Assembly (NCBI RefSeq): GCF_932526225.1
Contig: NC_064040.1
Location: forward strand, 8,157,181-8,221,180
DNA length: 64,000 bases
Direction: 5' to 3'
Source: Nematostella vectensis
Taxonomy: Eukaryota; Cnidaria; Anthozoa; Actiniaria; Edwardsiidae
Shown here: positions 33,340 to 44,773 of the stretch, one piece after another
How positions within the stretch are numbered: position 1 is the stretch's first letter
Layout of the letters: every line of letters starts with the position of its first letter
Made by a program: the position numbers and the translations under genes
Notes under the pieces: model-generated
Told to the model about the DNA's origin: nothing
What the model saw: only the letters and a program-made list of their open reading frames with translations
Databases searched by the model: none

Positions 33340-34824
33340 ATGTTGGTGGAGGGGTTTCTTCTTGTCGCCACTCTTACCCTACTATACTACTTATACGATT
33401 ACGTCACATCACCTGCCAATCTTCCACCGGGACCTATACCGCTGCCCATCATCAACAACCTTCTCAGCATCACGGGCTCAGATTCTCATCTTGCCGCAGC
33501 TAAACTTGCCAATACCTATGGTGATATTTTCACGCTGAAAATCTTCAACGACAGATTTGTGTTCGTCTCATCTGGAGCTGGTGCAAGAGAGGTATTGATG
33601 GGGAAACGAATGAACGACTTGGCGGGAAGGCCTCAAACGTTTACTTTCAATTTTCTGACACGAGGTGCAAAAGATATCATATTTGGTGATTACTCGCGCC
33701 ATCTAGTTTGGAGGAGGAAAATTGTGCACTCCGGCTTAAGGATGTATTTTCCAAAATTGGAAGAAAACATTGCATGGGAAGTGTCTAAACTTGAAAGAAA
33801 GCTCATGAAGGATGTCGGAACAGCACTTCATTCGAGGGACGAGTTCTCATTGCTGATAACAAATATCATTTCCTCATTTCTTCTGGGGAAATCTTTCGAA
33901 CCCGATGATCCAGATTTTCTCACAACTCTCGAGTTCACCCGTATCGGTTCACAACTTCCAGTATCCGGATCCATCTTGGATAACTTTCCATTTCTTGTCC
34001 ATCTTCCCATCAGTGAGTCTCGCTTTTACAAGAAATTAGTTGAGATCCGTGACAGATTGCTCGATAAATTCTTCTTAGAACACAAAAGCACCTTCTCCGA
34101 AGACTGCATCAGAGATTTGACCGACGCGTTCCTTAAAGCCAAGCTCGAAGTAGAGCGGGAAGACAAGAAAGCAATCGGCGAAGTTACGGATGACCACATC
34201 ACTATGCTCATGACCGATGTTTATTTCGCAGGCCTAGAGACCACAAGCACAACACTTTCTTGGCTCGCTGCCTACCTCATTAACTACCCACAAGTCCAAA
34301 CACGCCTTCAAACCGACATTGATGACGTCATTGGCAGCCGCTGGCCAGTACTTGCCGACAAGCCTAATTTGCCTTATATGGAAGCCACAATCGCAGAGGT
34401 ACTGAGGATCGCCACTGTTGCTCCAATGGGGTTACCCCACAAGGCTACGACTAATAACGTCCCACTAATGGGATACAACATTCCCAAGGATACAATCATT
34501 GTGATGAACTTGTGGGCCATCCATCACGACCCGAGGGAGTGGCCTAACCCGGACAAGTTTGACCCGGACAGATTCATCAATGAAGATGGCAAGTTTGAAG
34601 TTCCTGGTCAGCGTAGCTATCTGCCCTTCTCGGCGGGACGGAGGGTATGTGTGGGCGAGTCCCTGGCCAAGATCGAGTTGTTCCTGGTCATGACGCGTTT
34701 GTTGCAGCAGTTTACTCTAGAGACCCTTCCTGGACAAGGACCGCCTTCGGTTGGGGAGGCTTCTGGCAACATCACTCGAGCTCCCAAGCCCTTCAATTTC
34801 CGTGCAATGCCGCGGCGGAAATAA
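33340..34824 (+). CDS. Cytochrome P450, CYP2-clan-like, copy 2
   Basis: A 494-residue paralogue of 18336-19817, also with an uninterrupted coding region. It has the same anchor, LPPGPIPLP hinge, an I-helix AGLETTST (canonical Ala-Gly), EVLR, DPDRF and the haem signature FSAGRRVCVG. The start is the Met after the conserved acceptor TTTCTTTTTCAG and a 14-base leader. I count about 30 amino-acid differences from copy 1. About 25 fall in the first 235 residues; most of the rest lie in the I-helix and in the loop after ExxR, which contribute substrate-recognition sites in P450s. The C-terminal half is otherwise almost invariant. Predicted ER monooxygenase, substrate unknown. Orientation is divergent from copy 1 with 13.5 kb of repeat-rich DNA between. 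Confidence 0.93.
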   Translation: MLVEGFLLVATLTLLYYLYDYVTSPANLPPGPIPLPIINNLLSITGSDSHLAAAKLANTYGDIFTLKIFNDRFVFVSSGAGAREVLMGKRMNDLAGRPQTFTFNFLTRGAKDIIFGDYSRHLVWRRKIVHSGLRMYFPKLEENIAWEVSKLERKLMKDVGTALHSRDEFSLLITNIISSFLLGKSFEPDDPDFLTTLEFTRIGSQLPVSGSILDNFPFLVHLPISESRFYKKLVEIRDRLLDKFFLEHKSTFSEDCIRDLTDAFLKAKLEVEREDKKAIGEVTDDHITMLMTDVYFAGLETTSTTLSWLAAYLINYPQVQTRLQTDIDDVIGSRWPVLADKPNLPYMEATIAEVLRIATVAPMGLPHKATTNNVPLMGYNIPKDTIIVMNLWAIHHDPREWPNPDKFDPDRFINEDGKFEVPGQRSYLPFSAGRRVCVGESLAKIELFLVMTRLLQQFTLETLPGQGPPSVGEASGNITRAPKPFNFRAMPRRK

Positions 34825-35616
34825 ATCATTAAGGCCTCCCTGCTGCTAGGGGCAGCGAAATAGTCCATGAGAACTTGCGGCATCTTTAAACCGCGCTAGG
34901 GAAGGTACCCCTAGGGGTAGAGGCATCGCATGTGAACAGGGACTAAAACAGAACTTCTACAATTCTTTGTACAGCTGCCACTCAATTATACCGACACAAC
35001 TGCAGTCATAGTTTTGAAATGGCAACGAAAATTTGTAAAAGGGAAATTTGTAGTTACTACTTATTGGCCCCTTATTTCTAGTCGAGATAGATAATCAATT
35101 CACTCAATCAATTCAATTCAAGGCTCACCTATATGTCAAAGTTCCCTTCTTTAATACTCTCTTGTAATACTTTGTAGATATGGCTTATTCTCGGAAAGCC
35201 ACTGATGCATTTTACTAATTCTACAATAATAAAAGCTTTTGTTTGGACTTGGTTCGCACGACAGATGCTTTTCCGCTGCCCATGGCTCCCCGATAGTTCA
35301 AGGATGGAGACGACTTAAAAACATATGCTTGGGTCTTTTTCATGATTTTAATACTATCTGTTAGGGGTAAGGTTTGCTGTCGAAAACACCCGAAGTGCTA
35401 TCCCTTTAAAATTGATTTTGCCGACGATCACCCCCGTCTGTTTTTATGTGAGTCCCTTCAGGGATCCCCGAGCGCAAAGACCTCTCCGACACAGGTTTAT
35501 TAGCAGATAGTGATATTCCCGCGGACTCGCAGACAACTAGCTAATCTGAGACATGTCCTGGTGATAGAATTATTGCCTACTTGTTGCGATTCGACTGCCT
35601 GCAGGTGGTACTCGAT
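34825..35616. other. Intergenic region downstream of P450 copy 2
   Basis: No gene recognised. Similarity to copy 1 stops within about 15 bases of the stop codon. Confidence 0.4.
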
Positions 35617-37222
35617 TAACGCGGAAATTCCTCTTCGTTCGGTGATCGGGCGCCATCTTGTATTTTGAACCCCTCTTCTTTCGATGATTGGGCGCCATCT
35701 TGTATTTTGAACCCCTCTTCGTTCGGTGATCGGGCGCCATCTTGTATTTTGAACCCCTCTTCGTTCGGTGATCGGGCGCCATCTTGTATTTTGAACCCCT
35801 CTTCGTTCGGTGATCGGGCGCCATCTTGTATTTTGAACCCCTCTTTGTTCGGTGATCGGGCGCCATCTTGTATTTTGAACCCCTCTTCGTTCGGTGATCG
35901 GGCGCCATCTTGTATTTTGAACCCCTCTTCGTTCGGTGATCGGGCGCCATCTTGTATTTTGAACCCCTCTTCGTTCGGTGATCGGGCGCCATCTTGTATT
36001 TTGAACCCCTCTTCTTTCGGTGATCGGGGAAGATTCCGACCCTCCCCCAAAAAGGCGACTCGCCTCCAGAACAAAAAGAAGGTAAATCCATTAACTTCGT
36101 TCATGAAACTTTTCGGTCGTTTTCACGCTATTTTACGAAAGGGAAAAATAACTATTCAGGTACAGAATATTGAGAAAACGGGACATAACCTAGTCAAGCC
36201 ATGGGATACTCTTTATGACGGCACTTTCTACCAAGGGGGACCAAAAGATTTTATATTTGTATAAGCACTCTTGCTACGGTGCCGTGATGTACTAAAAATG
36301 AGAAAAAAATTGTTAACCGGTAGATGGCCTGAGTGTTGCTGTTTTCAGCATTTGTCCCTATAGCGCTGAGCACTATTTCGGGTTCAGAGCACTATTTCAC
36401 GACAGGGAGTGAAAAAACTACTACCTGAAAGGTACAGTAATTTACCTCCTAGGAGGAAATATTGAGAAAACGGAACATGCTGTGGGGAGACCCCCCGCGC
36501 GCCGAATCATTATGAGTGTGAGGGGGGGGGGGGGGGGGGGGGGGGGGATTAGCAGACAGTCCACGCAAGGGTCGGCGGAGCAGGCCTTTAAGCATCATCA
36601 AGTCAGGAGAGGTGTTGATTTCAAGCCCACATTCAAGGGGTATTTATAGTATTATGTATAGCGGGTCCGGGGGCATACTCTCCAGTGAAATGTTTGTCAT
36701 TATTGTTAATTAAAAGCTAAATAGCACCATTGGAGATCATTCTACCAGAATTCATATTTGTATATTTTTTCATACTACCAATCTGAAAAGTTAATAGTGG
36801 GGGAGTGACGTGAATCGAAATTCGAAAAACCGAGACTTCAAAAGAAAGGCGCCAGCCAAACGGAAGCCGTGAAAATGTGCAGGCAAGAGGTCCATCATAT
36901 TTATTATTTAATTTTTATGGGGTCTAGGATTCTCCCCAGAAAATTTTGAAATTCCAGAATATTAGGAGGCTCGGAAATTGACCAGAATACCTGTTCAAAA
37001 AAATAAGGCTCTCCCCTAACACCTGTTTAAAAATTGAGGCTCTCCCCCAAATTGGCGCTTAAAAAGTTGCAACCCTCCACCCAAGCATAGCAGCCCCCCC
37101 CCCCCCCCCCCCCCCCCCGTTAAATAATGATCCTTCTCTTTTTGTGCTCGCCCCCAGGAACCGCGTGGCTCAAAATACAAGATGGCGCCCGACCAACGAA
37201 GAATTGGATTTTTCCGCGATCA
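35617..37222. mobile_element. Inverted-repeat element with an expanded terminal minisatellite
   Basis: The left end CGCGGAAATTCCTCTTCGTT and the reverse complement of the right end (CGCGGAAAAATCCAATTCTT) match, and both continue into TCGGGCGCCATCTTGTATTT. The left end holds nine to ten tandem copies of that terminal segment and the right end has one. The interior contains poly-G (about 36522-36547) and poly-C (about 37088-37118) but no recognisable transposase. Confidence 0.6.
35628..36027 (+). repeat. 42-bp minisatellite with a YY1-like site in each unit
   Basis: Nine to ten nearly identical 42-bp units contain GGTGATCGGGCGCCATCTTG followed by TATTTTGAACCCCTCTTCGTTC. Because 42 is divisible by three, several frames stay open across it and give 14-residue peptide repeats on both strands. 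These are by-products, not evidence of a gene. The reverse complement CAAGATGGCGCC in each unit resembles a YY1 site. Confidence 0.93.
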
Positions 37223-37264
37223 TAACAACAGTCACGAGTACCGCCTGCAAGCAGGCTATGTTTC

Positions 37265-37545
37265 GATAATCGTGAGATTTCACCAAATGTTGCGATAATC
37301 GCCACAGCAGAGATACTCTTTTTAATAAAAACCTGTTTAAAAACGTCCAGCCTGAGATTTCACCAAATGTTGCGATAATCGCCACAGCAGAGATACTCTT
37401 TTTTTATAAGAACCTGTTTTTATAAGAACGTCCAGCCTGAGATCCAGCAAATGTTGCGATAATCGCCACAGCATAGATGCTCTAATTTATAAGAACCTGT
37501 TTTTATAAGAACGTACAGCCTGAGATTTCACCAATTTCTAAGTAG
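37265..37545 (+). repeat. Tandem repeat, unit about 81-86 bp
   Basis: Three to four units share AATGTTGCGATAATCGCCAC and AGAGATACTCT, then AACCTGTTTTTATAAGAACG. It directly follows the element at 35617-37222. There is no coding potential. Confidence 0.8.
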
Positions 37546-40086
37546 AACATTGAGATGTTGTGAGCAGAAAAACATAAAAATATGATAGTGCAATGATGCG
37601 TTCTAGAATGTAGATTACAATTGTGTTCATAATAACAACCTGTACACTGATACATCATTTGTTTAATTCTCTCTCTGCCACATAGTTATTTTTTATACAC
37701 TTTGATTTAAGAGCCCAGACTCAAACAGTTTTAACTGAACATTTGACGTTCTAATGAAAAAAGTGTGTATAGCTGGAACTTACGAAGCTGGCGGCGGCAA
37801 GAAAAACATTTCTAAAATTGCTTTTATCTTCTTAGCGTACAATTATAAACTAGTTTCAATGAACTTCTTCTTTAACTTTCAATAATTTGGCAAACATAAA
37901 ATAGCTCGCTTTACAGCGGAAACACGTTCCAGTCTTCAATAGACCGTTAAACTTAGAGTTTCCATATATCGCGTCGTGGTTTGGGAAAAAACGAATTAAT
38001 GCGTCAGTTCTTTGAATTTTTGATTGTCTTTTTGCCGTTATTTAGTTGCTTATCTTATTAAAAAAGCTGACAAAACAGGAAACGTGATCGCGTGGGCTTG
38101 GATCACGAACGCTCAATCCTTTGTCCCTTTCTTCGGCACGTGCGTGGCTCTTAAAAAGGTTGAAGTAGAGAAAAAATATATATAATCAATACTTAATTGA
38201 TGGCTAAAACTACCTGTTGACCTGTTATCCCTTTATGGAACTTAAGCGATGTGCCCTGGAGGCCTTTTTAGTCCCATGCGGCACAATGATACAGGTCCAA
38301 AGGCCGACCCCTGTAGCAGTCTACACATTGCACGCGCGGTGCTTCCCATTCAACAATGCCGGGGACCATTTACAAAGCGATAATCCTCCGTACACACCAA
38401 AATACTCAAATCTTTCACTGTAATCACTGAATCCCATACCCGTTTAAAAAGAACTGACTAAAAAAGAAATCTAAAGTTCAACATTAAAGGTCAAGTAGTT
38501 ATTTAGGGCCCCCGAATGGTCTTTGGTGAGCACTTGCAAGCTTGCGAGCACCCTGTTTTTTTTATGCGAGACCGCGAGCATTTTTAGTTGTTGAATAAAT
38601 CGAGCAGCGAGCACATCGAAAAATCTAAAAAAGCACGAAGAAAAATGCGCGAGCATTAGCCGAAAACTGCGAGCACATCGAAATGTCGTGGGACCATTTT
38701 GGGACCCTTTATTTGGCACCCCTTCCCTCGAAAGAGCAGAGTCAGTAAAATAATTTTGACCGCGCCATGACTCCTAATTCACCCCCAAAGAGGCAACAAA
38801 AAATATGCATTTTTCTATTCATTTATAATGCTTTTACCACAATGTTAATCTCTCGCTTCATCTTTTCCGTGTCTTAATTCTTTCAAATTCAAATTGCACG
38901 ATGCTGTTCGACTGTAGTAAATGATGATGTAATAATTATCTTTTCAAGCTCTACCCCAAATAGTGGTGGGCTCTCTTTCATTTGCGCGCCAAAATTTACC
39001 AGTTGCGTGTGCGCATCATTTACGAGTTACAAGCATTTACGAGTTACAAGCATTTACGAGTTATTGGGGGGACTTCTGTGTCAATGGATCGTCGTATAAA
39101 CTTTTTGTCTATGAGAATACTCAAGAAAAAAAACGCGTTCTTACGTATGTCTGCTATTTTTATCAGACTTTACTTTCACAATCGTGCACCAGCAACATGT
39201 CAGAAAGCGAAGGAAAAGTAAGAAGTTCTATTTTGATGACAATTTTTGATTAAAAAAAATCATTCATTACGGGCCAGAGTCAATGCATTTTAATATCTAC
39301 ATACAAACTGGTCGTTTTAGCCGTTCGCGAGGTCTTGTGGTTGTTTTTTTACTTAGGATGCTATTGCGCAAAGGCAAGCCCAACAGAAATGTGTATCTGT
39401 CGAAAGTGCTACAAAATGAATTTAATTATTTTGCCCGTTCCATTGAGAATCTCTTAAATGAGCATGTATTGCACTTGCATCTTAGCGAGAGAACCAATAA
39501 TGATATCGCTCGAAATGGGGCCCGCACTTTCGAAAGGTTAACAGCCCGAAACTGAAATAGCCACCAGTTATTTCCTTGTGGCCTCATGTGGAATTTGATA
39601 AACGAGCTGTAAACAGGATGCGAAATAATGCTTTTCAAGACTCAAATAATTTTTAACAGATTCATAAGTCGACGTATTGTAATGAGTCAAGACTTGGAAT
39701 GCAATCTATTCTTCTAGCTCCATGATCAATATTCATGTGATCAAAACCTACAAAGAATTACCTGCTAGCCATCAATAGCCTGCCAAAAAAATAACCAGTT
39801 CGATTTGAATATAATTTTTTATGCCTGATTTCTTATCTTTGGTATGTTAGAAATGCTGAAGGGAAGACATTTTTACAGGAAAGCACGTTGCGGCGCAAAA
39901 AGACAAAGAGTGAACTAATAAACGAAGAAGTAAAGACCTGTTAAAACATAACTTAACACAGATATGTAAAACGTTTTTTTTTAATAAATCTTAATTGACA
40001 TCTCTATATAGATGCCAAATATACATATATAAGTAATACTTTGGATTCTGCCAAAGGAATTTGTAATAAAAATATCTCAAATATTT
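37546..40086. other. Intergenic region with one candidate exon
   Basis: Mostly AT-rich. Around 38520-38690 the word GCGAGCA recurs several times without clear periodicity. A 17-base triplet occurs at about 39019-39065 (ATTTACGAGTTACAAGC). The only gene-like piece is the open stretch at 39358-39531. Confidence 0.4.
39358..39531 (+). CDS. Candidate internal exon of an unrecognised gene
   Basis: After TTTTTTTACTTAG an open stretch encodes MLLRKGKPNRNVYLSK, then a helical Asn/Glu/Leu-rich segment ending ARTFER, and is followed by GTTAAC. About 140 bases upstream, GGAAAA|GTAAGAAG could be the donor of a preceding exon (M-S-E-S-E-G-K in one frame). The frames of the two pieces agree only if a different upstream frame is used, so the model is shaky. 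No domain is recognised. Confidence 0.25.
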
Positions 40087-41514
40087 TCACACAGCTACCT
40101 TACAAAATGGGAACCTTGCTTTAAAATTACTTATACCCTCTCTGCTAATCCCAATGCAGTCTGTAACATCTAAAGAATCAAGCCACGGTAGCGCCTGGCC
40201 CATCTCTAGTAATTGGTTGTCTGTCTCTACTATTTCAGTGAAGGATATATCAAGACTCATGATGCATCCTAGGTCCTCAAAACAGGACTTCAGCCCTGCA
40301 TAGCTCAATTTGCCACACCCACTCACGGAGAGGGAAGAGAGCTCTGTGTTCTCGCAGATATACTTGAGTCCTTTGTCTGTTATATCGGCGAACGCGATGC
40401 CTAAGAGTCGAAAATCTTCGCAGGCATAATGTCCGATCATAAAGGCGCTGGCGTCCGTTATTCCTCGTTCATGGTTGTCCGAGTTGTGAACGACTAGGGA
40501 TTCCAGCTTGCGGCAACTTTGCATCAACTTAAAAATTCCGACATCACTGACTTGGGAAAATTCGAGGGACAAATCTTCGATATTAGGGATGTATTCAGCT
40601 ATTACTAGCAAAGCATTGTCAGAGATTTGTCCATTTGAAAGATGTAGGCAACGAATGTCACAAAAGCGCGCAAGAGCGGTTACCCCTATATCAGTGATTT
40701 CGTGATCACGGTCACAATAGTCAACTACAAATTGCTGGATTTGCCGGCATTTCGACGCCGCGTACACCAAAGAGAGATCGCTTAACAAAACTTGATTATA
40801 CCTTAGTGTAAGTTCTTTTAACTTTCTGCATCCATCCGCAAGAGTGATCAACATTTTATCTGTAAGAGCGTCTATAGAACCACTCTCATCTTCATCCAGG
40901 CAAGACTCGTAAACAATCAATGTCTCTAAATCGGCACAATTTCCAGCTATACAATTCAACGTCGCTTGGGTCACGGCTCGCGAGTAGGCATAGATCCTTT
41001 TCAATAGTTGGTTATTCTTAACAACGGCCACCAGTCCCTTTGAAGTAATATTTTCCATAGGGAGCTTCAAACTTGTCAATTTAAAACTGTTTTGAGCGAG
41101 AGCAATGCAACCTCTATCTGATACAAGCCGGCAATCTTTGATTGAAAGTTTACGAACATTTGGGCAAAACATAGATAAATACTTGACGGCTTCGTTGTCG
41201 ATGCTCGTACAGCCTTCTAAGTCTATGCTCAAGATGTAACTATTAGTCCGCGGAACTAGCCTACGAACCAGGCTTCCAGTGACTTTGCCTGAATGCGACG
41301 AAGAGAACCATAACTTCCGCCATAAGCTTATGTCGTAGCATAGTCGATACCATCGCTTCGATACCCTGCTGCAAGATATTAGTCGAGGATAGCGTAGAAA
41401 CGATAAAATGAAGACGATCACGGAGTCCGGTAGAGCGCTGATGTCCGCCATCCGTACCAGCAGGTAGAATAGTCTTTGTTCCTTCGGGCTTTCGTGGCCT
41501 TTTGTCCCTTGCAA
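40087..41514 (-). CDS. F-box and leucine-rich-repeat protein
   Basis: A single-exon frame of 475 residues. The F-box lies at about 26-70 (ISALPDSVIVFILSFLRYPR, then CSRVSKRWYRLC and LWRKLWF). Roughly a dozen leucine-rich repeats of the cysteine-containing type fill the rest, with the recurring pattern L-x-x-L-x-L-x-x-C and phrases such as LSIKDCRLVSDRGCIAL and LDVTDCIGISREGI. Proteins of this class (FBXL) bind Skp1 through the F-box and recruit substrates to SCF ubiquitin ligases through the LRR arc. Met22 (MADISALP) lies right before the F-box and may be the true start; 21 residues before it look unstructured. The exact FBXL subfamily is not clear. It shares a roughly 300-bp upstream region with the divergent snoRNA host gene. 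Confidence 0.88.
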   Translation of the reverse strand: MQGTKGHESPKEQRLFYLLVRMADISALPDSVIVFILSFLRYPRLISCSRVSKRWYRLCYDISLWRKLWFSSSHSGKVTGSLVRRLVPRTNSYILSIDLEGCTSIDNEAVKYLSMFCPNVRKLSIKDCRLVSDRGCIALAQNSFKLTSLKLPMENITSKGLVAVVKNNQLLKRIYAYSRAVTQATLNCIAGNCADLETLIVYESCLDEDESGSIDALTDKMLITLADGCRKLKELTLRYNQVLLSDLSLVYAASKCRQIQQFVVDYCDRDHEITDIGVTALARFCDIRCLHLSNGQISDNALLVIAEYIPNIEDLSLEFSQVSDVGIFKLMQSCRKLESLVVHNSDNHERGITDASAFMIGHYACEDFRLLGIAFADITDKGLKYICENTELSSLSVSGCGKLSYAGLKSCFEDLGCIMSLDISFTEIVETDNQLLEMGQALPWLDSLDVTDCIGISREGISNFKARFPFCKVAV

Positions 41515-41564
41515 TCTGCATTGATTTTCCCGCGCATTGTTTACGAGCCTCGACCTCGATCATC

Positions 41565-41880
41565 GATTCTTGCCGCTTCGTAATAGGAAGATTCTAAGGG
41601 GGAGGGGGGCGAGTAGCATCGATTAAGCATGCCATAATTCATAATGCTTAAAAAATAATAAAAACTTCAAATACCATTGAATAGCTAGAACATAAAGCTT
41701 AGTTATTGTTGATTTTTGTAACGATTCAATTAAATGTTACGGCAATTCTGGAGAAGATTAATAAATACTAGTTACCCCTCCCCAAGCCACTAAGGTCAAT
41801 GCATAAATAATTACATGAAATAATTAACCTCGCTCTCGAGCCGTCTATCATGTAGCCGCCATGTTGGATCGGAAGAAATG
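41565..41880. promoter_or_regulatory. Probable bidirectional promoter
   Basis: Lies between the F-box gene (minus) and the snoRNA host (plus). It contains GCCGCCATGTTGG at about 41859-41871, a YY1-like motif. No TATA box is evident on either side. Confidence 0.35.
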
Positions 41881-43186
41881 TAGCGGGTGGCAAAATGCTG
41901 CGAGTAAAACGTTTTTGTCCATCTAAAAGGCAAGTGTTCCCCAAATTTCACAAACTGCGCCCAACATACGACTATTAGCCGCACAAGCTGACGGTTATCA
42001 GATAGATATTATCGTCTTTGGTGGTAAATTTTACGCACTTTAGTTTCGAAGGCACTTTCTCACAAACACGTGGATGAGATATGGCCGTGAGTTTACACCA
42101 AAGTATTTGTCTTTTTTTTTAACAATGCTCGATGTTTCGTTGCTAGTAAACGACTTTTACGGGTGACAGATTTTACCATTAGCCTTATCACCTGGGGGAA
42201 AGCTAATTCGCCCATTAATTTTCGCTTTTTCTATGTTCAACTTTGCTCTCTTTCCACTGTGAGGAAACTGTGATAAGGCTAACTTATCCGAATTTTCCCG
42301 GTGGGCTGAATTATGGCTTTATTAACAATTTTTACTTCATTATATTTAACCGGCTTAATTTCCTAAGAGTAAAAGGAATTCTTGCTTAGCATATGCATTA
42401 CAAAGACGGAAAAAAGACCTCTAAATTCTGTTCCCCCACTCTATTACCCCCCCCCCCCTTTCCAAAAAAAAAAAAGGTCCCCTAGACTCAGCTTCAGCAG
42501 ATTATAAAAACAAAAACAAATGTGAGAATTTCTGCTGTAATGTATCTGGTATTCTTGTATGTTATGTTTACCAATGTGGTGGTATTGATACTTTGTCTAG
42601 ACTTGATCATTTAAATATATACTGTGGGGTTATGTTGACAGCAACTCTAAACAACTACAGGGTTGTACAACCTGATTACCCTCTACCATTTACCTTGATG
42701 TTTCCTGTTATTTCAAAGTCATGCATGTCTTGCCATTCGGGCAAAGTAATGTCATACTGTATTGTGGGAACTACATTCAAACTCTTATGTTCCACACAAA
42801 TCCTTTAAGTTTTATTTTTACAACAACATTACAGTGCATCTTCCATTAAGTGTTTCTGGATTTAACGGGTGCTGTTGTATAAAGGGCTCTTGTTTTCACA
42901 ATATGAAGTTGAATCAGTTAAAGATATAATTCTAGTGGGGTCCCAGAGGTGTTCTTTGGGGTAAGTGTTAATAAATGTATTTGGGAAATTCTAAGAAAAA
43001 AACATTGAAAAATACCTGCACACTAAAAAGTGCTACCCTAAAAGAATATCCCAGAAGCCTTGATATAGAAATCCTAATAGAAAAGCCTAATTCCTCTCAG
43101 ATACCCCTAAAAAATACCTGAGGCCTATTAGTGTCATAGCCTAAGATCCATCCTGGATCCCCCCTACTTAGAAATTATGTACATTC

Positions 43187-43271
43187 TCAGTCAGCGTGAT
43201 GAAACATTCTCTTAACCATCTTTCGGGACAGAATATTCCTGTTGATACCTTATATTCTGAAGTCTGACTGA
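43187..43271 (+). ncRNA. C/D box snoRNA, copy 1
   Basis: Terminal stem TCAGTCAG (43187-43194) pairs with CTGACTGA (43264-43271). C box GTGATGA is at 43196-43202 and D box CTGA at 43257-43260. The antisense element AACCATCTTTCGGG (43214-43227) precedes a weak D' box CAGA. ACCATCTTTCGGG is complementary to CCCGAAAGATGGT of metazoan 28S rRNA (from memory), so it should guide 2'-O-methylation there. Vertebrate U32-type snoRNAs carry a similar guide. It ends 72 bases before an acceptor. Confidence 0.85.
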
Positions 43272-44161
43272 ATCATTTGACTCATCTGGGGCATTTATGT
43301 TTTGTTTTCATAACCTCACATTGTCACTACTCTTGATTTCCAGGCTCGCTGCTGACCCTGTATACTGTAATTGAAATATTATAGAGGTAGGTTGGCATTT
43401 ACAACTGACTCTCAATACACTTATCTTTACAATAATATTATTGAGTTTCTTTTGTGTTTTTGAACTCCCTATCCACATACAGTGGAACATCAATAAAATA
43501 ACATGGCGAAGAATGCGAAATACATAGGATTGTTACAATCAAGAAAAATGTCACAGGGCGACCTGCTGTGAACATGAAAAATGTGTGGAATGTTTGCTGT
43601 CTTCTGAGAGCTTGGCAAGAGGTGCTAAGACTTGTTGAGAGATGTTGATTGTGAATGGCTTTAGATTTGTGGTTAATGTTTACTTTTTACCTAAAAACTC
43701 AAGTTGATATACCCCTGTTTCTCAGAAATGATGCAGAAAACACTACACCAATTCCAATTCCTTGCAGAATTAATGTTGTCTTTTCTTGTCATAACATTTG
43801 CATGAGCACTGCTGTCATTTAAAAAGTGAAATTCCATTAAATATTACTTTCCTTTTTTTACAGACGTGGATTGACTAGGGTAAAAATCGAATTTTTCTAG
43901 TTTGTTTGTTATCCTGTAATGGTCTCACTCATGAATCCATGGCTGTCAAAAGACAAGCAGAGACCACCAGAGCTCTATCAGCTTTTTTAAGCTTTATCTC
44001 TGGCGTCTCTTTGGGTGACGTTTCAATTGGATAATAGAGCTTATTTTGTTTCAAACCTCTCACAACCAGCTTCCCTCTTTTAAGCAACCACCTACTTCAG
44101 CACATTGACAGCCTTGTAAATCTGGCTATAATTGAGTTGGAAAATCTGTAGATATCTCAAT

Positions 44162-44250
44162 AGTCAGTCAGCATGATGAAACATTCTCTTAACCATCTTT
44201 CGGGACAGAATATCCCTGTTGATACCGTATATTCTGATATCTGACTGACT
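44162..44250 (+). ncRNA. C/D box snoRNA, copy 2
   Basis: Perfect 10-bp terminal stem AGTCAGTCAG/CTGACTGACT (44162-44171 with 44241-44250). C box ATGATGA is at 44173-44179 and D box CTGA at 44234-44237. It has the same AACCATCTTTCGGGACAGA guide and D' block as copy 1, from which it differs at only a few positions. It ends 68 bases before the acceptor at 44318. Confidence 0.88.
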
Positions 44251-44773
44251 CATTAGCCTCATTAGAGTTGTTAGACTTATTTTCATAACCTTACATTGTT
44301 ACTGCAATTGGTTTCAGATTTCCTGTCCACTAGATGTAAAAGAAGCTAAGGTTTGTTATCTTTATTTGTCACTGATTATTAGTTTTATACTGGGTTATCC
44401 ATACTCTTGAATCTTGATTGAATATTCTTGATTTAAGAAAGTGCTTATACCTAATTACAAAAACATTGTCTGTGCAAACAGCAAATCCAATTTCAACCTA
44501 GTGCAGAAAAATACAGAACAATTATACAGTAATCCATTGAAAGCCTTCAATGTCTGGCTCTGGCATCAACAGGGTTTATTTATAGCTCTCATGTTTACAA
44601 ATAACTAGTACCCACAAGGAGCTGTCTTGGAAATGCCATTTGTCATTTGTCCCTTGCACTGAGAAAGTTTTCTAAATTGGGTATTAGTTTATGTTGGTGA
44701 TTGCTTTGTCTTGGTTTATGACTTGTATGCGAAACCTCCAACCTGCCAAGGGTACTAGTAGAAGAATCAACCA

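Noticed and set aside
35570-36264. Three repetitive open frames (162-199 codons) on both strands
   Set aside because: The 42-bp unit is a multiple of three, so frames stay open automatically. No start context or non-repeat domain supports a protein.
43921-44018. H/ACA snoRNA
   Set aside because: Two hairpins are present, but only one base separates them and neither an ANANNA box nor a terminal ACA is found in the right place.
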